Source of the DNA: Candidatus Aminicenantota bacterium | GTDB taxonomy: Bacteria > Acidobacteriota > Aminicenantia > Aminicenantales > UBA8522 | Assembly (NCBI GenBank): GCA_017886205.1 | Contig: JAFNEO010000024.1 | Coordinates: forward strand, 1-64,000 | Reading direction: 5' to 3' | Length of the DNA stretch: 64,000 nucleotides | Part shown: positions 42,911 to 52,363 of the stretch, in pieces | Layout: every line of letters begins with the position of its first letter | How positions within the stretch are numbered: the first letter of the stretch is position 1 | Position numbers and translations under genes: made by a program | The notes under the pieces: model-generated | What the model was told of the DNA's origin: nothing | Database searches by the model: none | The model's input: the letters and a program-made list of their open reading frames with translations, nothing else

Positions 42911-43288
42911 TCAGGGCCGGAAGACTTTGAGGTCTACCTCTTTGATCATCCGGTAGTGCCGGTCGTTGGCGGTGAGGAGTGTTTCCCCGTGGACGATGGC
43001 CGTGGACACGATCAGGGCGTCGCTAAAAGTCAGGCTCCCGGCCAGGAAGTGCCTTTCGACATAGAAAACGGCCTTGGCCGAGATTTCCTCGCTGATATAG
43101 AGGATCCTGGCGTTCCAAGAACGGAACGTTTTTCTGAGGAGCCGGAGCTCCTGCATGTTTCTCATGCCCTGGAGAAGCTCCGCGTATGTCACGACGGAGA
43201 GAGCCAAACCCTCTTCCCTTTCTAGAGCGGCTTTCGCCCTTGGATTGCCCCGCATGTGCCAAATGAGAATGTCCGTATCGACGATCAT
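42911..43288 (-). CDS. PIN-domain ribonuclease toxin (VapC-like)
   Basis: This 125-residue PIN-domain protein is the toxin of the second module. Metal-site acids expected for the fold are present: D4/D6 in MIVDTDILIW, E37 in VTYAELLQG, D90 in LTFSDALI and D109 in TANDRHY. MIVDTDILIWH is a classic VapC start. It overlaps the antitoxin gene by ATGA. Its sequence is quite different from the toxin at 15944, so the two modules are not recent duplicates of each other. Confidence 0.93.
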   Translation of the reverse strand: MIVDTDILIWHMRGNPRAKAALEREEGLALSVVTYAELLQGMRNMQELRLLRKTFRSWNARILYISEEISAKAVFYVERHFLAGSLTFSDALIVSTAIVHGETLLTANDRHYRMIKEVDLKVFRP

Positions 43289-43524
43289 CCGAAGCGGCCC
43301 CGTCGCGCCTCCCGAACAAACCGCTCCACATCGGCGACTTTGGGATTATCCTTCCAAATGCCGAACAGCCGGGGAGGCGCCTCGGGTTTCTCACGGGTTA
43401 TTTCGAGAGGGACGATTTTTGCTCGGGGCCGGCCCCGAAATGTGATGATGACTTCTTCCCCACGGGAAACCGCGTGCAGGATGGCCCGGGAATGGAACCT
43501 CAGGTCTTTCGCCGTCGCGACCAT
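43285..43524 (-). CDS. Phd/YefM-family antitoxin
   Basis: This 79-residue antitoxin has the Phd/YefM fold (AKDLRFHSRAILHAVSRGEEVIITFRGRPRAKIVPL) and a charged C-terminal tail for toxin binding (KVADVERFVREARRG). The track starts at 43551, but ATG 43524 is preferred. The inner ATG has AAGGAAGAAGG ahead of it, the family begins there, and the predicted transcription start (about 43550) leaves no leader for the outer ATG. The chosen length equals that of the antitoxin at 16364. It overlaps the toxin by 4 nt. Confidence 0.9.
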   Translation of the reverse strand: MVATAKDLRFHSRAILHAVSRGEEVIITFRGRPRAKIVPLEITREKPEAPPRLFGIWKDNPKVADVERFVREARRGRFG

Positions 43525-43556
43525 TTCTACACCTTCTTCCTTAATATTCATTTCAT

Positions 43557-43585
43557 AGTGTATATTTAATATGCGTTTTTGTCAA
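43557..43585 (-). promoter_or_regulatory. Promoter and candidate operator of the second Phd/PIN module
   Basis: On the minus strand TTGACA (43580-43585) and TACACT (43557-43562) are 17 bp apart. The spacer holds the 11-bp palindrome ATATTTAATAT (43562-43572), a likely operator for the antitoxin. The layout parallels 16614-16660, but the operator word differs, consistent with separate specificity. Confidence 0.7.
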
Positions 43586-43799
43586 GCCAAATTCCCGGCC
43601 GTCATCCCCATCATAGTTTTGGCCCGACTGCACATCCGGAGCGCCTATCGGTCTCCCTTGTATTAGACGCGGGCAAAATGGTTTCTTTTTCGATCCCGGC
43701 AAGCTATTTAATTTAAATCCGGTATTTGCCCGGTCGGGCGGCGATCAGGAGAACCTTTTCCCCTTGGATTCCGTATCATAAGGTGTGGAGGGTAAAGCG

Positions 43800-44504
43800 A
43801 TGAAGCACAGGCTTGGATTGATCATCCTGGGGTGCGCCGCCGCCCTTGCGCTAGTGGGCTGTGACGATATGGGCGATCTCACCACCGACTCAAAGACGGT
43901 TGAGGCGGCAGGAGCGGAAGCCGTCGAGATGAACGTCAAGATGGGCGCCGGAGAGCTGCGAGTCTCCGGCGGGGCCCAGGCTTTGATGGAGGCTGAGTTC
44001 ACGCATAGGACGAGGCGCCAGCCTCCCGAAGTCGAATATCGCGTCGCCGGTTCAAAGGGTTTCCTGTCCGTCGGGCAGCACCGCCACGGAGGCGTCTTCA
44101 TCGGCAGTTCCAGAAACGAATGGGACATCCGGCTGAACAGTCAAATCCCCGCTGACCTCAAAATTAACCTAGGCGCCGGAGAGAGCACACTCGACCTGGC
44201 GGAAGTCGATCTCCGTTCACTCACGGTCGATATGGGGGTGGGTGAGATGAAGCTCGACCTCCGAGGGAAGCACGAGCGCAACCTGGACGTGAGCATAGAC
44301 GGCGGCGTCGGAAGCGGGAAGATCTATCTGCCGCGAGAGGTGGGAGTTCGCGTCCGCGTCGACGGCGGGATCGGCTCGGTTGACGCCCATGAGTTCAACA
44401 AGAACGGCCACGTCTATACGAACGAAGCCTACGGAAAATCGCCAGTCACGATCGATATCAGTATCGACGCCGGTATCGGGAGCATTGACCTCAGGCTCGA
44501 CTGA
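43800..44504 (+). CDS. Toast-rack (DUF2154/DUF4097-like) lipoprotein
   Basis: This 234-residue lipoprotein has a lipobox LVGC near residue 21. The mature part carries about six turns of a repeated glycine/acid pattern (MGAGELRV, LGAGESTLDL, MGVGEMKLDL, GGVGSGKIYL, GGIGSVDAH, AGIGSIDLRLD), typical of the right-handed beta 'toast rack' fold of LiaF-like and DUF4097 proteins. Such proteins sit at the membrane and take part in envelope stress or adhesion-like roles. ATG 43800 has GGAGGG upstream; the track's GTG 43785 is unlikely. The 43552-43784 gap has no other gene. Confidence 0.82.
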   Translation: MKHRLGLIILGCAAALALVGCDDMGDLTTDSKTVEAAGAEAVEMNVKMGAGELRVSGGAQALMEAEFTHRTRRQPPEVEYRVAGSKGFLSVGQHRHGGVFIGSSRNEWDIRLNSQIPADLKINLGAGESTLDLAEVDLRSLTVDMGVGEMKLDLRGKHERNLDVSIDGGVGSGKIYLPREVGVRVRVDGGIGSVDAHEFNKNGHVYTNEAYGKSPVTIDISIDAGIGSIDLRLD

Positions 44505-44631
44505 ACACCGCAAACTCAAAGCCGCATACTGAATCTAATATCGATGGCGGTCTGGAAATTTCCAAACCCGCGATAAATTGGTATAGTAACCATTCTTACT
44601 CTTTGTCTCCACTGCTTTAATGGAGGAAAAG

Positions 44632-47600
44632 ATGAAAAAAAATTCTGTCTATGCCCTTATCGCTCTCTTTGTGTTCTCGTTAATGGCCTGGAGCGAAGCG
44701 CCGAAGATCGAAAAAAAGAGCCTCCTGACCACGGAGGTCCTGTCTGGGCTCGAATTCCGGAACATCGGCCCGGGATTGATGTCCGGCCGGATCAGCGATA
44801 TTGCCATCCACCCCAAGAACCGGAGCTTGTGGTATGTGGCCGTTGGATCGGGCGGCGTCTGGAAAACCGAGAACGCCGGCACGACCTGGACGCCCATCTT
44901 CGACGGCCAGGGATCGTACTCCATCGGCTGCCTCATTCTCGACCCCAATAACCCGGAGGTCGTCTGGGTGGGGACGGGAGAGAACGTCAGCGGCCGTCAT
45001 GTCGGCTTCGGCGACGGCGTCTATAAAAGTCTGAACGGCGGCAAGACGTGGACCAACATGGGCCTGGCCAAATCCGAACATATCGCCCGGATCCTGGTCG
45101 ATCCGCGCAATTCCAGCTTGGTTTACGTAGCCGCCGAAGGACCGCTCTGGTCGCCGGGCGGGGAGCGCGGGCTATACAAGAGCAGCGACGGCGGAAAAAC
45201 ATGGACTCTCTCCCTCGAGATCAGCAAGGATACCGGTGTCACCAGCGCCGAATTCGATCCTTCGAACTCCGATGTCATCTACGCTGCGGCCTACCAGCGC
45301 CGCCGTTCCGTGGCCGCCTTCATGGGCGGAGGACCCGAGTCGGCCATCTACAAGTCCGAGGACGCCGGGAAGACGTGGCGGAAGCTGACGGTCGGGCTGC
45401 CCGGCGGCGATAAAGGAAAGATCGGCCTCGCCGTTTCCCCGATCAACCCCAACGTCGTCTATGCCACGGTCGAAGCCGGCCCCGAAGAGAAGGGCTTCTA
45501 CCGGTCCTCCGACCGGGGCGAGAGCTGGGAAAAGCGCAATTCCTACACGAGCGGCGGCACGGGTCCCCATTACTACCAGGAGATCTTCGCCGACCCCAAT
45601 ATCTTCGACCGCGTCTATCAGATGGACCCGATGACGAGAGTGACCGAAGACGGCGGAAAGACGTGGCGTCCTGTCGGCGAGAAGAACAAGCACGTCGACA
45701 ACCACGCCTTGGCCTTTGTCAAAGGTGATCCCGACTACCTTCTCGAAGGGTGCGACGGGGGGGTGTATGAGACGCGCGACCGGGGCAAGACCTGGCGCTT
45801 TTTCGATAACCTCCCGGTGACTCAATTCTACAAGCTCGCCCTGGACAACGCCCTCCCCTTTTATAACGTCCACGGCGGCACCCAGGACAACGGCAGCCAG
45901 CTTGGTCCTTCGCGCACGCTCAATGCCCACGGCATCGACAACTCTGACTGGGTCATCACCTACGGCGCCGACGGGTACGCCTGTGCCATCGACCCCGAGG
46001 ATCCGAACATCCTTTATGTCGAAATGCAGGAGGGGAACCTCCTCCGCTACGACAAAAAAAGCCAGGAAACCGTCTACATCAGCCCCAAGCCGGGGTCCGA
46101 CGACCCTCCGCTCCGTTTCAACTGGGACTCCCCGGTCCATATCAGCCCGCACTCGCACACGCGCATTTACTATGCGTCGCAATTCCTGTGGAGAAGCGAT
46201 AACCGCGGCGATTCCTGGACTCGGATCAGCCCTGACCTCACCCGGAACATCTTCCGCCTCGAGCAGCCGATCATGGGTAAGACCTGGAGTACGGACGCCC
46301 TCTGGGACCACGGCGCCATGTCCATGTTCTCGACAATTACGACCATCGACGAGTCGCGGCTCCAGGAAGGCCTGATCTATGTGGGCACGGACGACAGCCT
46401 GATCCAGGTGACCGAGGACGGCGGAAAGTCGTGGCGCAAGGTTGACAAGATCGCCGGCCTGCCGGACTCCTTCTTTGTCAACAAAATCAAAGCGTCCAAG
46501 CACGATGACGACATCGTGTTCGCGGCGGTAGACAGCCACAAGACCGGAGATTACAAACCGTATCTCATGAAGAGCACAGACCGGGGAAAGACCTGGGTGA
46601 ATATCGCCGGCGACCTGCCGCAGCGGACCATCGTCTGGTCCGTTACCCAGGACCACCTCAAGAAAGACCTTCTTTTCGCCGGGACCGAGTTCGGCATCTG
46701 CGCCACCCTCGACGGCGGCGCTCACTGGCTCAAGCTGGGCGGGGGCGTCCCGACCATCTCCTTCCGCGACATCGACGTCCAGGAGCGAGATGGCGACCTG
46801 GTGGGTGCGTCGTTCGGCCGCGGCTTCTTCATCCTCGACGACTACTCCCCTCTGCGCCAGATAAGCGAGGAAAGCCTCCAGAAAGAGGCCGCGCTCTTCC
46901 CGGTCAAGAAAGCCCTGCAGTACATCCCCCTCCGGCCCATCGACTCGAGCGGCAAGGGGTGTCTGGGCGACGGATTCTATGTCGCGCCCAATCCGTCCTT
47001 CGGCGCCGTGTTCACCTATTATCTCAAGGATTCATTGAAGACCGAAGCCGAGGCGCGGCGCGAAGAAGAAAAGAATCTCGACAAGGCCGGAAAACCCGTC
47101 TCCTTCCCCGGCTGGGACAAGCTGAGGAAGGAAGAGGCAGAAGACAAGCCCGAGATCGTCCTGACCGTTAAGGACGAGTCGGGCCAGGTCGTCCGCCGGA
47201 TCGGCGGTCCGGTCTCTCAGGGAATCCACCGGGTCGCCTGGAGCCTGCGCTATCCGCCGGTCGAGCCGATTGAGCTCGAGGCGAAGGAGCGTGACGAATG
47301 GGAATGGAACCCGGGAGGTCCGCTCGTCGTGCCGGGGACGTTTACGGTTTCGCTGGCGAAAAAAGTGGAGGGCGTCCTGACGCCGCCGGGAGAGCCGCAG
47401 ACATTTATCGTGGAATCGCTGGGATTGGCCACGCTGGCGGAAAAGGACCGCGGCGCCCTCCTCGATTTCCAGAAGAAAGCCGGCGAGCTACAGCGGGCGA
47501 TGATGGGCGCCGGAGCGGCAGCCCGGGAAGCGTCCGAGAGCATCCGCTACATGAAAAAAGCTCTGATGGAGACGCCGCAGGCCGACCCGAAACTTCTGGA

Positions 47601-47913
47601 GAGGGCGAAAGAACTGGAGCGGCGGCTACGGGATGCCACCCGAGTGCTCTGGGGAGACCGGACTGTCATGCGCCGCAGCGAGGCCGCTTCTCCCGGCCTC
47701 ATGCAGAGGGTCAGCGCCCAGCTCACCACCACCTGCCCGATCACGGAGACTGCGAAACGTGATTATGAGATCGCCGCCGGTGCCTTTGAAAAACTGCTGG
47801 AGGAGATGCGCATCCTCATCGACCAGGATGTCAAGAAGCTGGGAGACGACCTCGAGGCCGCCGGCGCGCCCTGGACCCCGGGCCGCCGCTTGCCGGTGTG
47901 GAAGAAAAAATAG
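44632..47913 (+). CDS. Secreted sortilin/VPS10-like beta-propeller protein
   Basis: This 1093-residue exported protein has a signal peptide (MKKNSVYALIALFVFSLMAWSEA). Residues about 40-730 contain many Asp-box repeats (SDGGKTW, EDAGKTWRK, SDRGESWE, EDGGKTWRP, RDRGKTWRF), which form a sortilin-type propeller. Acidobacterial relatives are often named 'glycosyl hydrolase' without catalytic proof. The C-terminal third has a beta-sandwich (EIVLTVKDESGQVVRRI) and a helical end. ATG 44632 follows GGAGG; the track start 44620 covers that site. The function is unknown; glycan or peptide binding outside the cell is likely. Its stop abuts the convergent esterase stop with no gap. Confidence 0.85.
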   Translation: MKKNSVYALIALFVFSLMAWSEAPKIEKKSLLTTEVLSGLEFRNIGPGLMSGRISDIAIHPKNRSLWYVAVGSGGVWKTENAGTTWTPIFDGQGSYSIGCLILDPNNPEVVWVGTGENVSGRHVGFGDGVYKSLNGGKTWTNMGLAKSEHIARILVDPRNSSLVYVAAEGPLWSPGGERGLYKSSDGGKTWTLSLEISKDTGVTSAEFDPSNSDVIYAAAYQRRRSVAAFMGGGPESAIYKSEDAGKTWRKLTVGLPGGDKGKIGLAVSPINPNVVYATVEAGPEEKGFYRSSDRGESWEKRNSYTSGGTGPHYYQEIFADPNIFDRVYQMDPMTRVTEDGGKTWRPVGEKNKHVDNHALAFVKGDPDYLLEGCDGGVYETRDRGKTWRFFDNLPVTQFYKLALDNALPFYNVHGGTQDNGSQLGPSRTLNAHGIDNSDWVITYGADGYACAIDPEDPNILYVEMQEGNLLRYDKKSQETVYISPKPGSDDPPLRFNWDSPVHISPHSHTRIYYASQFLWRSDNRGDSWTRISPDLTRNIFRLEQPIMGKTWSTDALWDHGAMSMFSTITTIDESRLQEGLIYVGTDDSLIQVTEDGGKSWRKVDKIAGLPDSFFVNKIKASKHDDDIVFAAVDSHKTGDYKPYLMKSTDRGKTWVNIAGDLPQRTIVWSVTQDHLKKDLLFAGTEFGICATLDGGAHWLKLGGGVPTISFRDIDVQERDGDLVGASFGRGFFILDDYSPLRQISEESLQKEAALFPVKKALQYIPLRPIDSSGKGCLGDGFYVAPNPSFGAVFTYYLKDSLKTEAEARREEEKNLDKAGKPVSFPGWDKLRKEEAEDKPEIVLTVKDESGQVVRRIGGPVSQGIHRVAWSLRYPPVEPIELEAKERDEWEWNPGGPLVVPGTFTVSLAKKVEGVLTPPGEPQTFIVESLGLATLAEKDRGALLDFQKKAGELQRAMMGAGAAAREASESIRYMKKALMETPQADPKLLERAKELERRLRDATRVLWGDRTVMRRSEAASPGLMQRVSAQLTTTCPITETAKRDYEIAAGAFEKLLEEMRILIDQDVKKLGDDLEAAGAPWTPGRRLPVWKKK

Positions 47914-49569
47914 TCAATACTGCCAACTCTTGAGGTCGGCGCCCGGAGGGGCCGTTTTTCGGATGTGCTCGGCCATGGCGGGCAGGTAGCAGATCGTGGG
48001 GTTTCGGCCGGAAGCGCAGCCGGTCCAGCAGTGGGGCGCCCGCTTGCCGTACTCGATCGTCCCTTCGAAACCCGGGTTCTGAGCGTTGCGCAGGTACTTC
48101 TCCAGAAGCATGGTGGCTTCTTCCAGATAAAAAGTGTCGGTGTCGCCCATGTAGATGTGGAGTTTGCCGTTGAGCTTCGGTCCTAGTGTCGCCCAATCCC
48201 GCTGGATGATGTAGCTCAGGTCGTAGTGCTCGCACCAGTAGGCCGCGACTTCTTTGTCGATGACGCCGGTTAGCGTGTCATAGAGTGGCCGGGGATAGCC
48301 GTCATTTCCCACCGGCCCGAAGACGGCCTGGAATATATCCAGTTGCTGACCTGACCGGCCCCTGGTGCCCAGGACCAGCTCGAAGAGGCTGGCTTGCTCC
48401 TGAGTGGCCATAACCTGGTCATCGATACCTCTCATCCAGGGCCGGCTCGGTTCCTTTTTCCAGGCCCCATTGGGATAATAGGCATTAGCATCCTGATAGA
48501 TGTCGACGAGCTGAAGATAGCGGAAATCCACCGGGTCCGGACAGAATATCCAGGCGCCGCTAAATAGATCGGGATAGAAAACCTGCACGGCAAAAGCCCG
48601 CCAGCCGCCCGTCGAGCCGCCGAAAAGCGTCCGCGCCCAAGGCTCGGCGATGGCGCGGAACTTCTGCTCCACACACGGCAAGAGCTCCTGCGTCAACGCA
48701 TCTCCATAGGGACCGACGTTGGCCGAGTTCACGGCATAGGAATCATCGTAGAACGGATTCGGGTCCTGAGGGACGACGAGCAGGAAGCGGGGAAAATTCG
48801 GTGAGGTCCATTCCTTGAAGAACGAGTTGTCGGGATTCTCCGCGAAGTTCCGGAAGGCCGGCGTGAAATGGCTCTGGAGATAGGCGACCGGATAGCGGGC
48901 GTCCGGATGGGTGTCGAACCCTTCCGGGAGGAGAGCCAAGGCCCCCACGTACATATCCGTTCCCCAAAAGCGGCTAATCCGTTCGCTCCTGATCTTGATG
49001 TATTTGATGTACCTCGTATCCTGCGGCGGCGGGATCGGCGGAATTCGCTCGGTCAGGGCGATGCGGATCGTTCCTCCTGCCGCGGGATCCAACTGCAGCT
49101 TCTCCGGACGGCTGTAGAGATTTCCCGGCGAAGTGTTCCACTGCTGTCCTTCCCATTGGTCCATGTGCATTTTCACGACATGTCCGTCAGAACGATGAAA
49201 AGTCGTGTAGACATTAAGCACCGCCTGGACGTTATATTCGCCGGCCGGGATGTCCTTGATGCTGTCGAGCGGAAACCCGAGAATCTGCTCGTCGATCACG
49301 GCCGGTTGGCCGGGCTGCAGCCCTTCGACATCAACTCCGAAAAGAGGCTGCGGAGAGCGCCAGTTGACTGCTGTATATCTCGGCTCGTTCTTAAAATCGC
49401 TAGAAATCAGCAGGAGAATTCGGCCGTCCAGAGGTTCCTTCTGGAGGCCTTCCGGAAAAGATATCTCAAAACGGAAACGGGCGGCGCCGGAGGTAGGACC
49501 GGCATTCGATGAAGCAAGCCCTATACTCAAGAGCACTAACAGGATGAGGGTTCGGTTCCATCGCGGCAT
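47914..49569 (-). CDS. Secreted alpha/beta-hydrolase esterase (enterochelin-esterase/FrmB-like)
   Basis: This 551-residue exported protein has a signal peptide (MPRWNRTLILLVLLSIGLASS). The N-terminal 190 residues form a beta-rich domain (RFRFEISFPEGLQ...). The esterase-type hydrolase domain follows with YPVAYLQSHF, nucleophile FGGSTGGWRA and an aspartate candidate in YMGDTDTFYLEE; the histidine may be in KRAPHCWTG. Secreted members act on ester-linked sugars or lipids, but no substrate can be assigned. It starts with ATG 49569 on the minus strand, divergent from dsbD. Confidence 0.8.
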   Translation of the reverse strand: MPRWNRTLILLVLLSIGLASSNAGPTSGAARFRFEISFPEGLQKEPLDGRILLLISSDFKNEPRYTAVNWRSPQPLFGVDVEGLQPGQPAVIDEQILGFPLDSIKDIPAGEYNVQAVLNVYTTFHRSDGHVVKMHMDQWEGQQWNTSPGNLYSRPEKLQLDPAAGGTIRIALTERIPPIPPPQDTRYIKYIKIRSERISRFWGTDMYVGALALLPEGFDTHPDARYPVAYLQSHFTPAFRNFAENPDNSFFKEWTSPNFPRFLLVVPQDPNPFYDDSYAVNSANVGPYGDALTQELLPCVEQKFRAIAEPWARTLFGGSTGGWRAFAVQVFYPDLFSGAWIFCPDPVDFRYLQLVDIYQDANAYYPNGAWKKEPSRPWMRGIDDQVMATQEQASLFELVLGTRGRSGQQLDIFQAVFGPVGNDGYPRPLYDTLTGVIDKEVAAYWCEHYDLSYIIQRDWATLGPKLNGKLHIYMGDTDTFYLEEATMLLEKYLRNAQNPGFEGTIEYGKRAPHCWTGCASGRNPTICYLPAMAEHIRKTAPPGADLKSWQY

Positions 49570-49638
49570 GGTTGTGTCCCCAATAGGGGTCTATAATCAC
49601 TTTTTTCAACCCTATCACTCACTCCGGACCTCTGTCAA

Positions 49639-49667
49639 TTCCAGCCTGCGGATTTCTGTTGTATAAT
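49639..49667 (+). promoter_or_regulatory. Promoter of dsbD
   Basis: A perfect TATAAT (49662-49667) lies 24 bp ahead of the ATG, with TTCCAG 17 bp upstream as a weak -35. Confidence 0.55.
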
Positions 49668-49690
49668 GAGCCGTCCGAGGAGACTCCTTC

Positions 49691-51592
49691 ATGAAGAGAA
49701 CGATCCTGGCGCTTGTCGCCATAGCGGCCTGCGTCTGGGCTGCCTTTGCCCAGACGGAAGAGCCGATTGTCACGGTGAAGGTCCTTCCCTCTGTTAAGGT
49801 CTTCAGGCCCGGCCAAGCCTATCCCTTCGCCCTCGAGATCACGATCCGTTCTCCCTTTCACATTAACGCCGACCTGCCGAGCGAGGACTATCTCATCGGT
49901 ACGACCGTGGACTTCAAGAGCGTGCCGGGCGTGACTTGCGGCAAGCTCATCTTCCCCCCCGCCACGATGAGGCGCTTTAGCTTCTCGCAAAATCCTTTAG
50001 CGGTCTATGAAGGAATCGTCAAGGTCACGGCCGAGATCGCCCTGGCCGCTGATTTCAAGAAAGACAAGGTTGCGATCGAGGGCACGGTCGGCTACCAGGC
50101 CTGCAACGACCAGTCCTGCCTGCCTCCGGCCGAGGCGGCATTCAGCAAGAAACTGCCGGTGGAGGGCGCTTCCAAGGTCCGGACTCCTGCGATATCGGTG
50201 CCGATTGAAAAGAGCGACCAGCCGATTGCCGTTGAGCCCGAAAGATCCCCGAGCCAGTCCGTGCCCCAGACCGGGAAAGAAGTCCTGGCGTCAGAACAGA
50301 AGTCACAAGCTTCTGTTCAAGAGAAACCGGCTTCTCGATTCGAAGGGAAAGGCCTGCTCCCGCTATTTCTCCTCGTCTTTCTCGGCGGGCTTGCTCTGAA
50401 CCTAACGCCTTGTGTCTATCCGCTCATCCCCATAACCATCAGCTATTTCGGAGGCCAGTCCGAGGGCAAGAAGAGCGGCGTCGTGCTCCACGCTGTCCTC
50501 TATGTCATCGGCATGGCGGTCACCTACTCCGTCCTGGGAAGCATCGCCGCCTTTACAGGCAGCCTGTTCGGCGCCGCGCTCCAGTATCCACCCGTTCTCG
50601 TTTTCATCGCCGTGATCATGCTCCTCCTCTCCCTGAGCATGTTCGACGTCTACGAACTGCGGATGCCGGCCTTCCTCAGCAGGCTCGCCGGCGGATCACA
50701 GAAAGGTTACTTCGGGACGCTCTTCATGGGGCTTACGGTCGGGATCGTAGCGGCTCCCTGCATAGGCCCCTTCGTCCTCGGCCTCCTGACCTATGTCGGG
50801 AACCGGGGCTCGGTCGTTCTCGGGTTCTCGCTCTTCTTCGTCTTGGCCCTGGGCCTGGGCGTTCCATTCCTTTTCCTCGGCATCTTCTCGGGCAGCCTGA
50901 ACAAGCTGCCGCGCTCCGGCGCCTGGATGGTCTGGGTCCGGAAGGTCTTCGGGTTCATCCTGATCGCCATGGCCATCTATTTCCTCAAACCGCTCTTCTC
51001 TAACACTCTCCTCTATCATCTCTCCCTGGCTTTGACCATGTTTATCGCCGGCATCTACATGGCCTGGCTGGAGCCGACCCAGACTCCCGGGAAAACGTTC
51101 CGCTATATTCGCACCATCGTCGGGATTATCTTTTTCGGGCTTGCGCTCATCGTCGCCTCCTCAGGCGTCCAGGTGTACCTTAATGGAGCGCTGGCGGCGG
51201 GCAAGGGTGGGGCTTCGATGAATGCCATCGACTGGTCGCCTTACTCGGAAGAAAACCTGGCCGAGGCCGCGGCGGCCGGCCGCCCCGTCTTCATCGACAG
51301 CTCCGCCGATTGGTGCATTCCCTGCAAGGAGCTGGACAAGCTCACCTTTAGCCGGCCCGAAGTGATCGCCGCCTCGCGCAAGTTCGTGATGCTCAAAGCC
51401 GACCTCACCTCCAACAAGGACGCCGGGGTCAAGGAATACTACAAAAAATACCGGATCAAGGGCGTGCCCACTCTCATTTTTTTGAAGCCCGACGGCAGCG
51501 AGATTCAAGAGCTGCGCGGCACCGGGTTCGAGTCCAAGGACGTCTTCCTCTCCAAGATGAAGCGCGCCCTGGAGCTCTCCCAACAGGAATAG
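49691..51592 (+). CDS. dsbD: Thiol:disulfide interchange protein DsbD
   Basis: This 633-residue inner-membrane protein passes electrons from cytoplasmic thioredoxin to periplasmic thiol proteins. A signal peptide precedes the alpha domain, which has the cysteine pair in ACNDQSC near residue 140. The central domain has eight membrane segments with NLTPCVYPLIP and AAPCIGPF, the two membrane cysteines. The gamma domain is thioredoxin-like with DWCIPCKELDK near 540. All six redox cysteines of E. coli DsbD are present, so it is a full-length, working type. Many secreted hydrolases in this window may use it for disulfide repair. Confidence 0.94.
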   Translation: MKRTILALVAIAACVWAAFAQTEEPIVTVKVLPSVKVFRPGQAYPFALEITIRSPFHINADLPSEDYLIGTTVDFKSVPGVTCGKLIFPPATMRRFSFSQNPLAVYEGIVKVTAEIALAADFKKDKVAIEGTVGYQACNDQSCLPPAEAAFSKKLPVEGASKVRTPAISVPIEKSDQPIAVEPERSPSQSVPQTGKEVLASEQKSQASVQEKPASRFEGKGLLPLFLLVFLGGLALNLTPCVYPLIPITISYFGGQSEGKKSGVVLHAVLYVIGMAVTYSVLGSIAAFTGSLFGAALQYPPVLVFIAVIMLLLSLSMFDVYELRMPAFLSRLAGGSQKGYFGTLFMGLTVGIVAAPCIGPFVLGLLTYVGNRGSVVLGFSLFFVLALGLGVPFLFLGIFSGSLNKLPRSGAWMVWVRKVFGFILIAMAIYFLKPLFSNTLLYHLSLALTMFIAGIYMAWLEPTQTPGKTFRYIRTIVGIIFFGLALIVASSGVQVYLNGALAAGKGGASMNAIDWSPYSEENLAEAAAAGRPVFIDSSADWCIPCKELDKLTFSRPEVIAASRKFVMLKADLTSNKDAGVKEYYKKYRIKGVPTLIFLKPDGSEIQELRGTGFESKDVFLSKMKRALELSQQE

Positions 51593-51637
51593 CCGTCGCA
51601 AATGGCGCCAACACATGCTTGATCTGCCGCTTTTTCC

Positions 51638-51667
51638 TTGACACTCCTCGTCCTTCGACGATATATT
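51638..51667 (+). promoter_or_regulatory. Promoter of the small secreted-protein gene
   Basis: TTGACA (51638-51643) and TATATT (51662-51667) are 18 bp apart. The start codon lies about 120 nt downstream. It shares the TTCCTTGAC...GATATAT look of several promoters in the window. Confidence 0.65.
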
Positions 51668-51786
51668 TGAGGTTGAGCGCTATTGGGGATTCCAGGCCAA
51701 AGCCTGCGACCCCGACGGGTATGAATCAGTTGCCAGGCGGCAAATTGTGCTTTCGGAGAAATAACACGCTCATGGAGGCGAAGAAG

Positions 51787-52353
51787 ATGAAAAAACGGAT
51801 CATCATCGGCTTATCAATCTGGATCTTCATGGCGGTTTTCCTGAGCTCGAGTACCGCAGTCCTGGAGACCGAAGAATTCACAGCCAGAGTCCTCAGCGGC
51901 GGCCAGCAGTACACGGAGAGCGTGAAAAAGATCAAGATCACGATTGACAGCTATACGGCCGATGAGGAAGTCCTAAACCTTATTGGCGTGATGAACCAGC
52001 AGGGTTACGAGGCGTTCATGGACGCCTTCCGAGCCTTGAATAAGGGAATTTTTTTCCCCATCGGCGGCCGCGGCATCAAGATCATCATCCATGGGGCCCA
52101 CAGCATTCCCACGGAAAAAGGAAGACAGATCCTTCTCTACGCCACGAGACAGAGCTGGGACGTAGAGATGAACCAACGCATCGACCCCCGGTTCAGCTTC
52201 ATGGTCGTCGAACTCAATGTCGACAACAAGGGAAAGGGAACCGGCAAAATCTACGAACAGGCCAGCATTCAGCTGACCCCCCAGAGGACGTTCGTGATGG
52301 ACGGCTATAACTCGCCTCCCAAGCAGCTCTGGGACGTCCGGCTGTCGAAATAG
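51787..52353 (+). CDS. Small secreted protein of unknown function
   Basis: I do not recognise this 188-residue protein. A signal peptide is clear (MKKRIIIGLSIWIFMAVFLSSSTA). The mature part is beta-rich with EEFTARVLSGGQQYTESVKKIKITIDSYT at the start, a conserved-looking DEEVLNLIGVMNQQGYEAFMDAFRALNKG helix pair, and VELNVDNKGKGTGKIYEQASIQ near the end. ATG 51787 follows GGAGG (51775); the track start 51619 lies before the promoter. Its end is 10 bp from the convergent creatininase stop. No partner is apparent. Confidence 0.75.
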   Translation: MKKRIIIGLSIWIFMAVFLSSSTAVLETEEFTARVLSGGQQYTESVKKIKITIDSYTADEEVLNLIGVMNQQGYEAFMDAFRALNKGIFFPIGGRGIKIIIHGAHSIPTEKGRQILLYATRQSWDVEMNQRIDPRFSFMVVELNVDNKGKGTGKIYEQASIQLTPQRTFVMDGYNSPPKQLWDVRLSK

Positions 52354-52363
52354 CCGCCCCCGC

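Noticed and set aside
45172-46725. 517-aa minus-strand ORF opposite the sortilin-like gene
   Set aside because: Shadow of a gene with clear Asp-box repeats on the plus strand.
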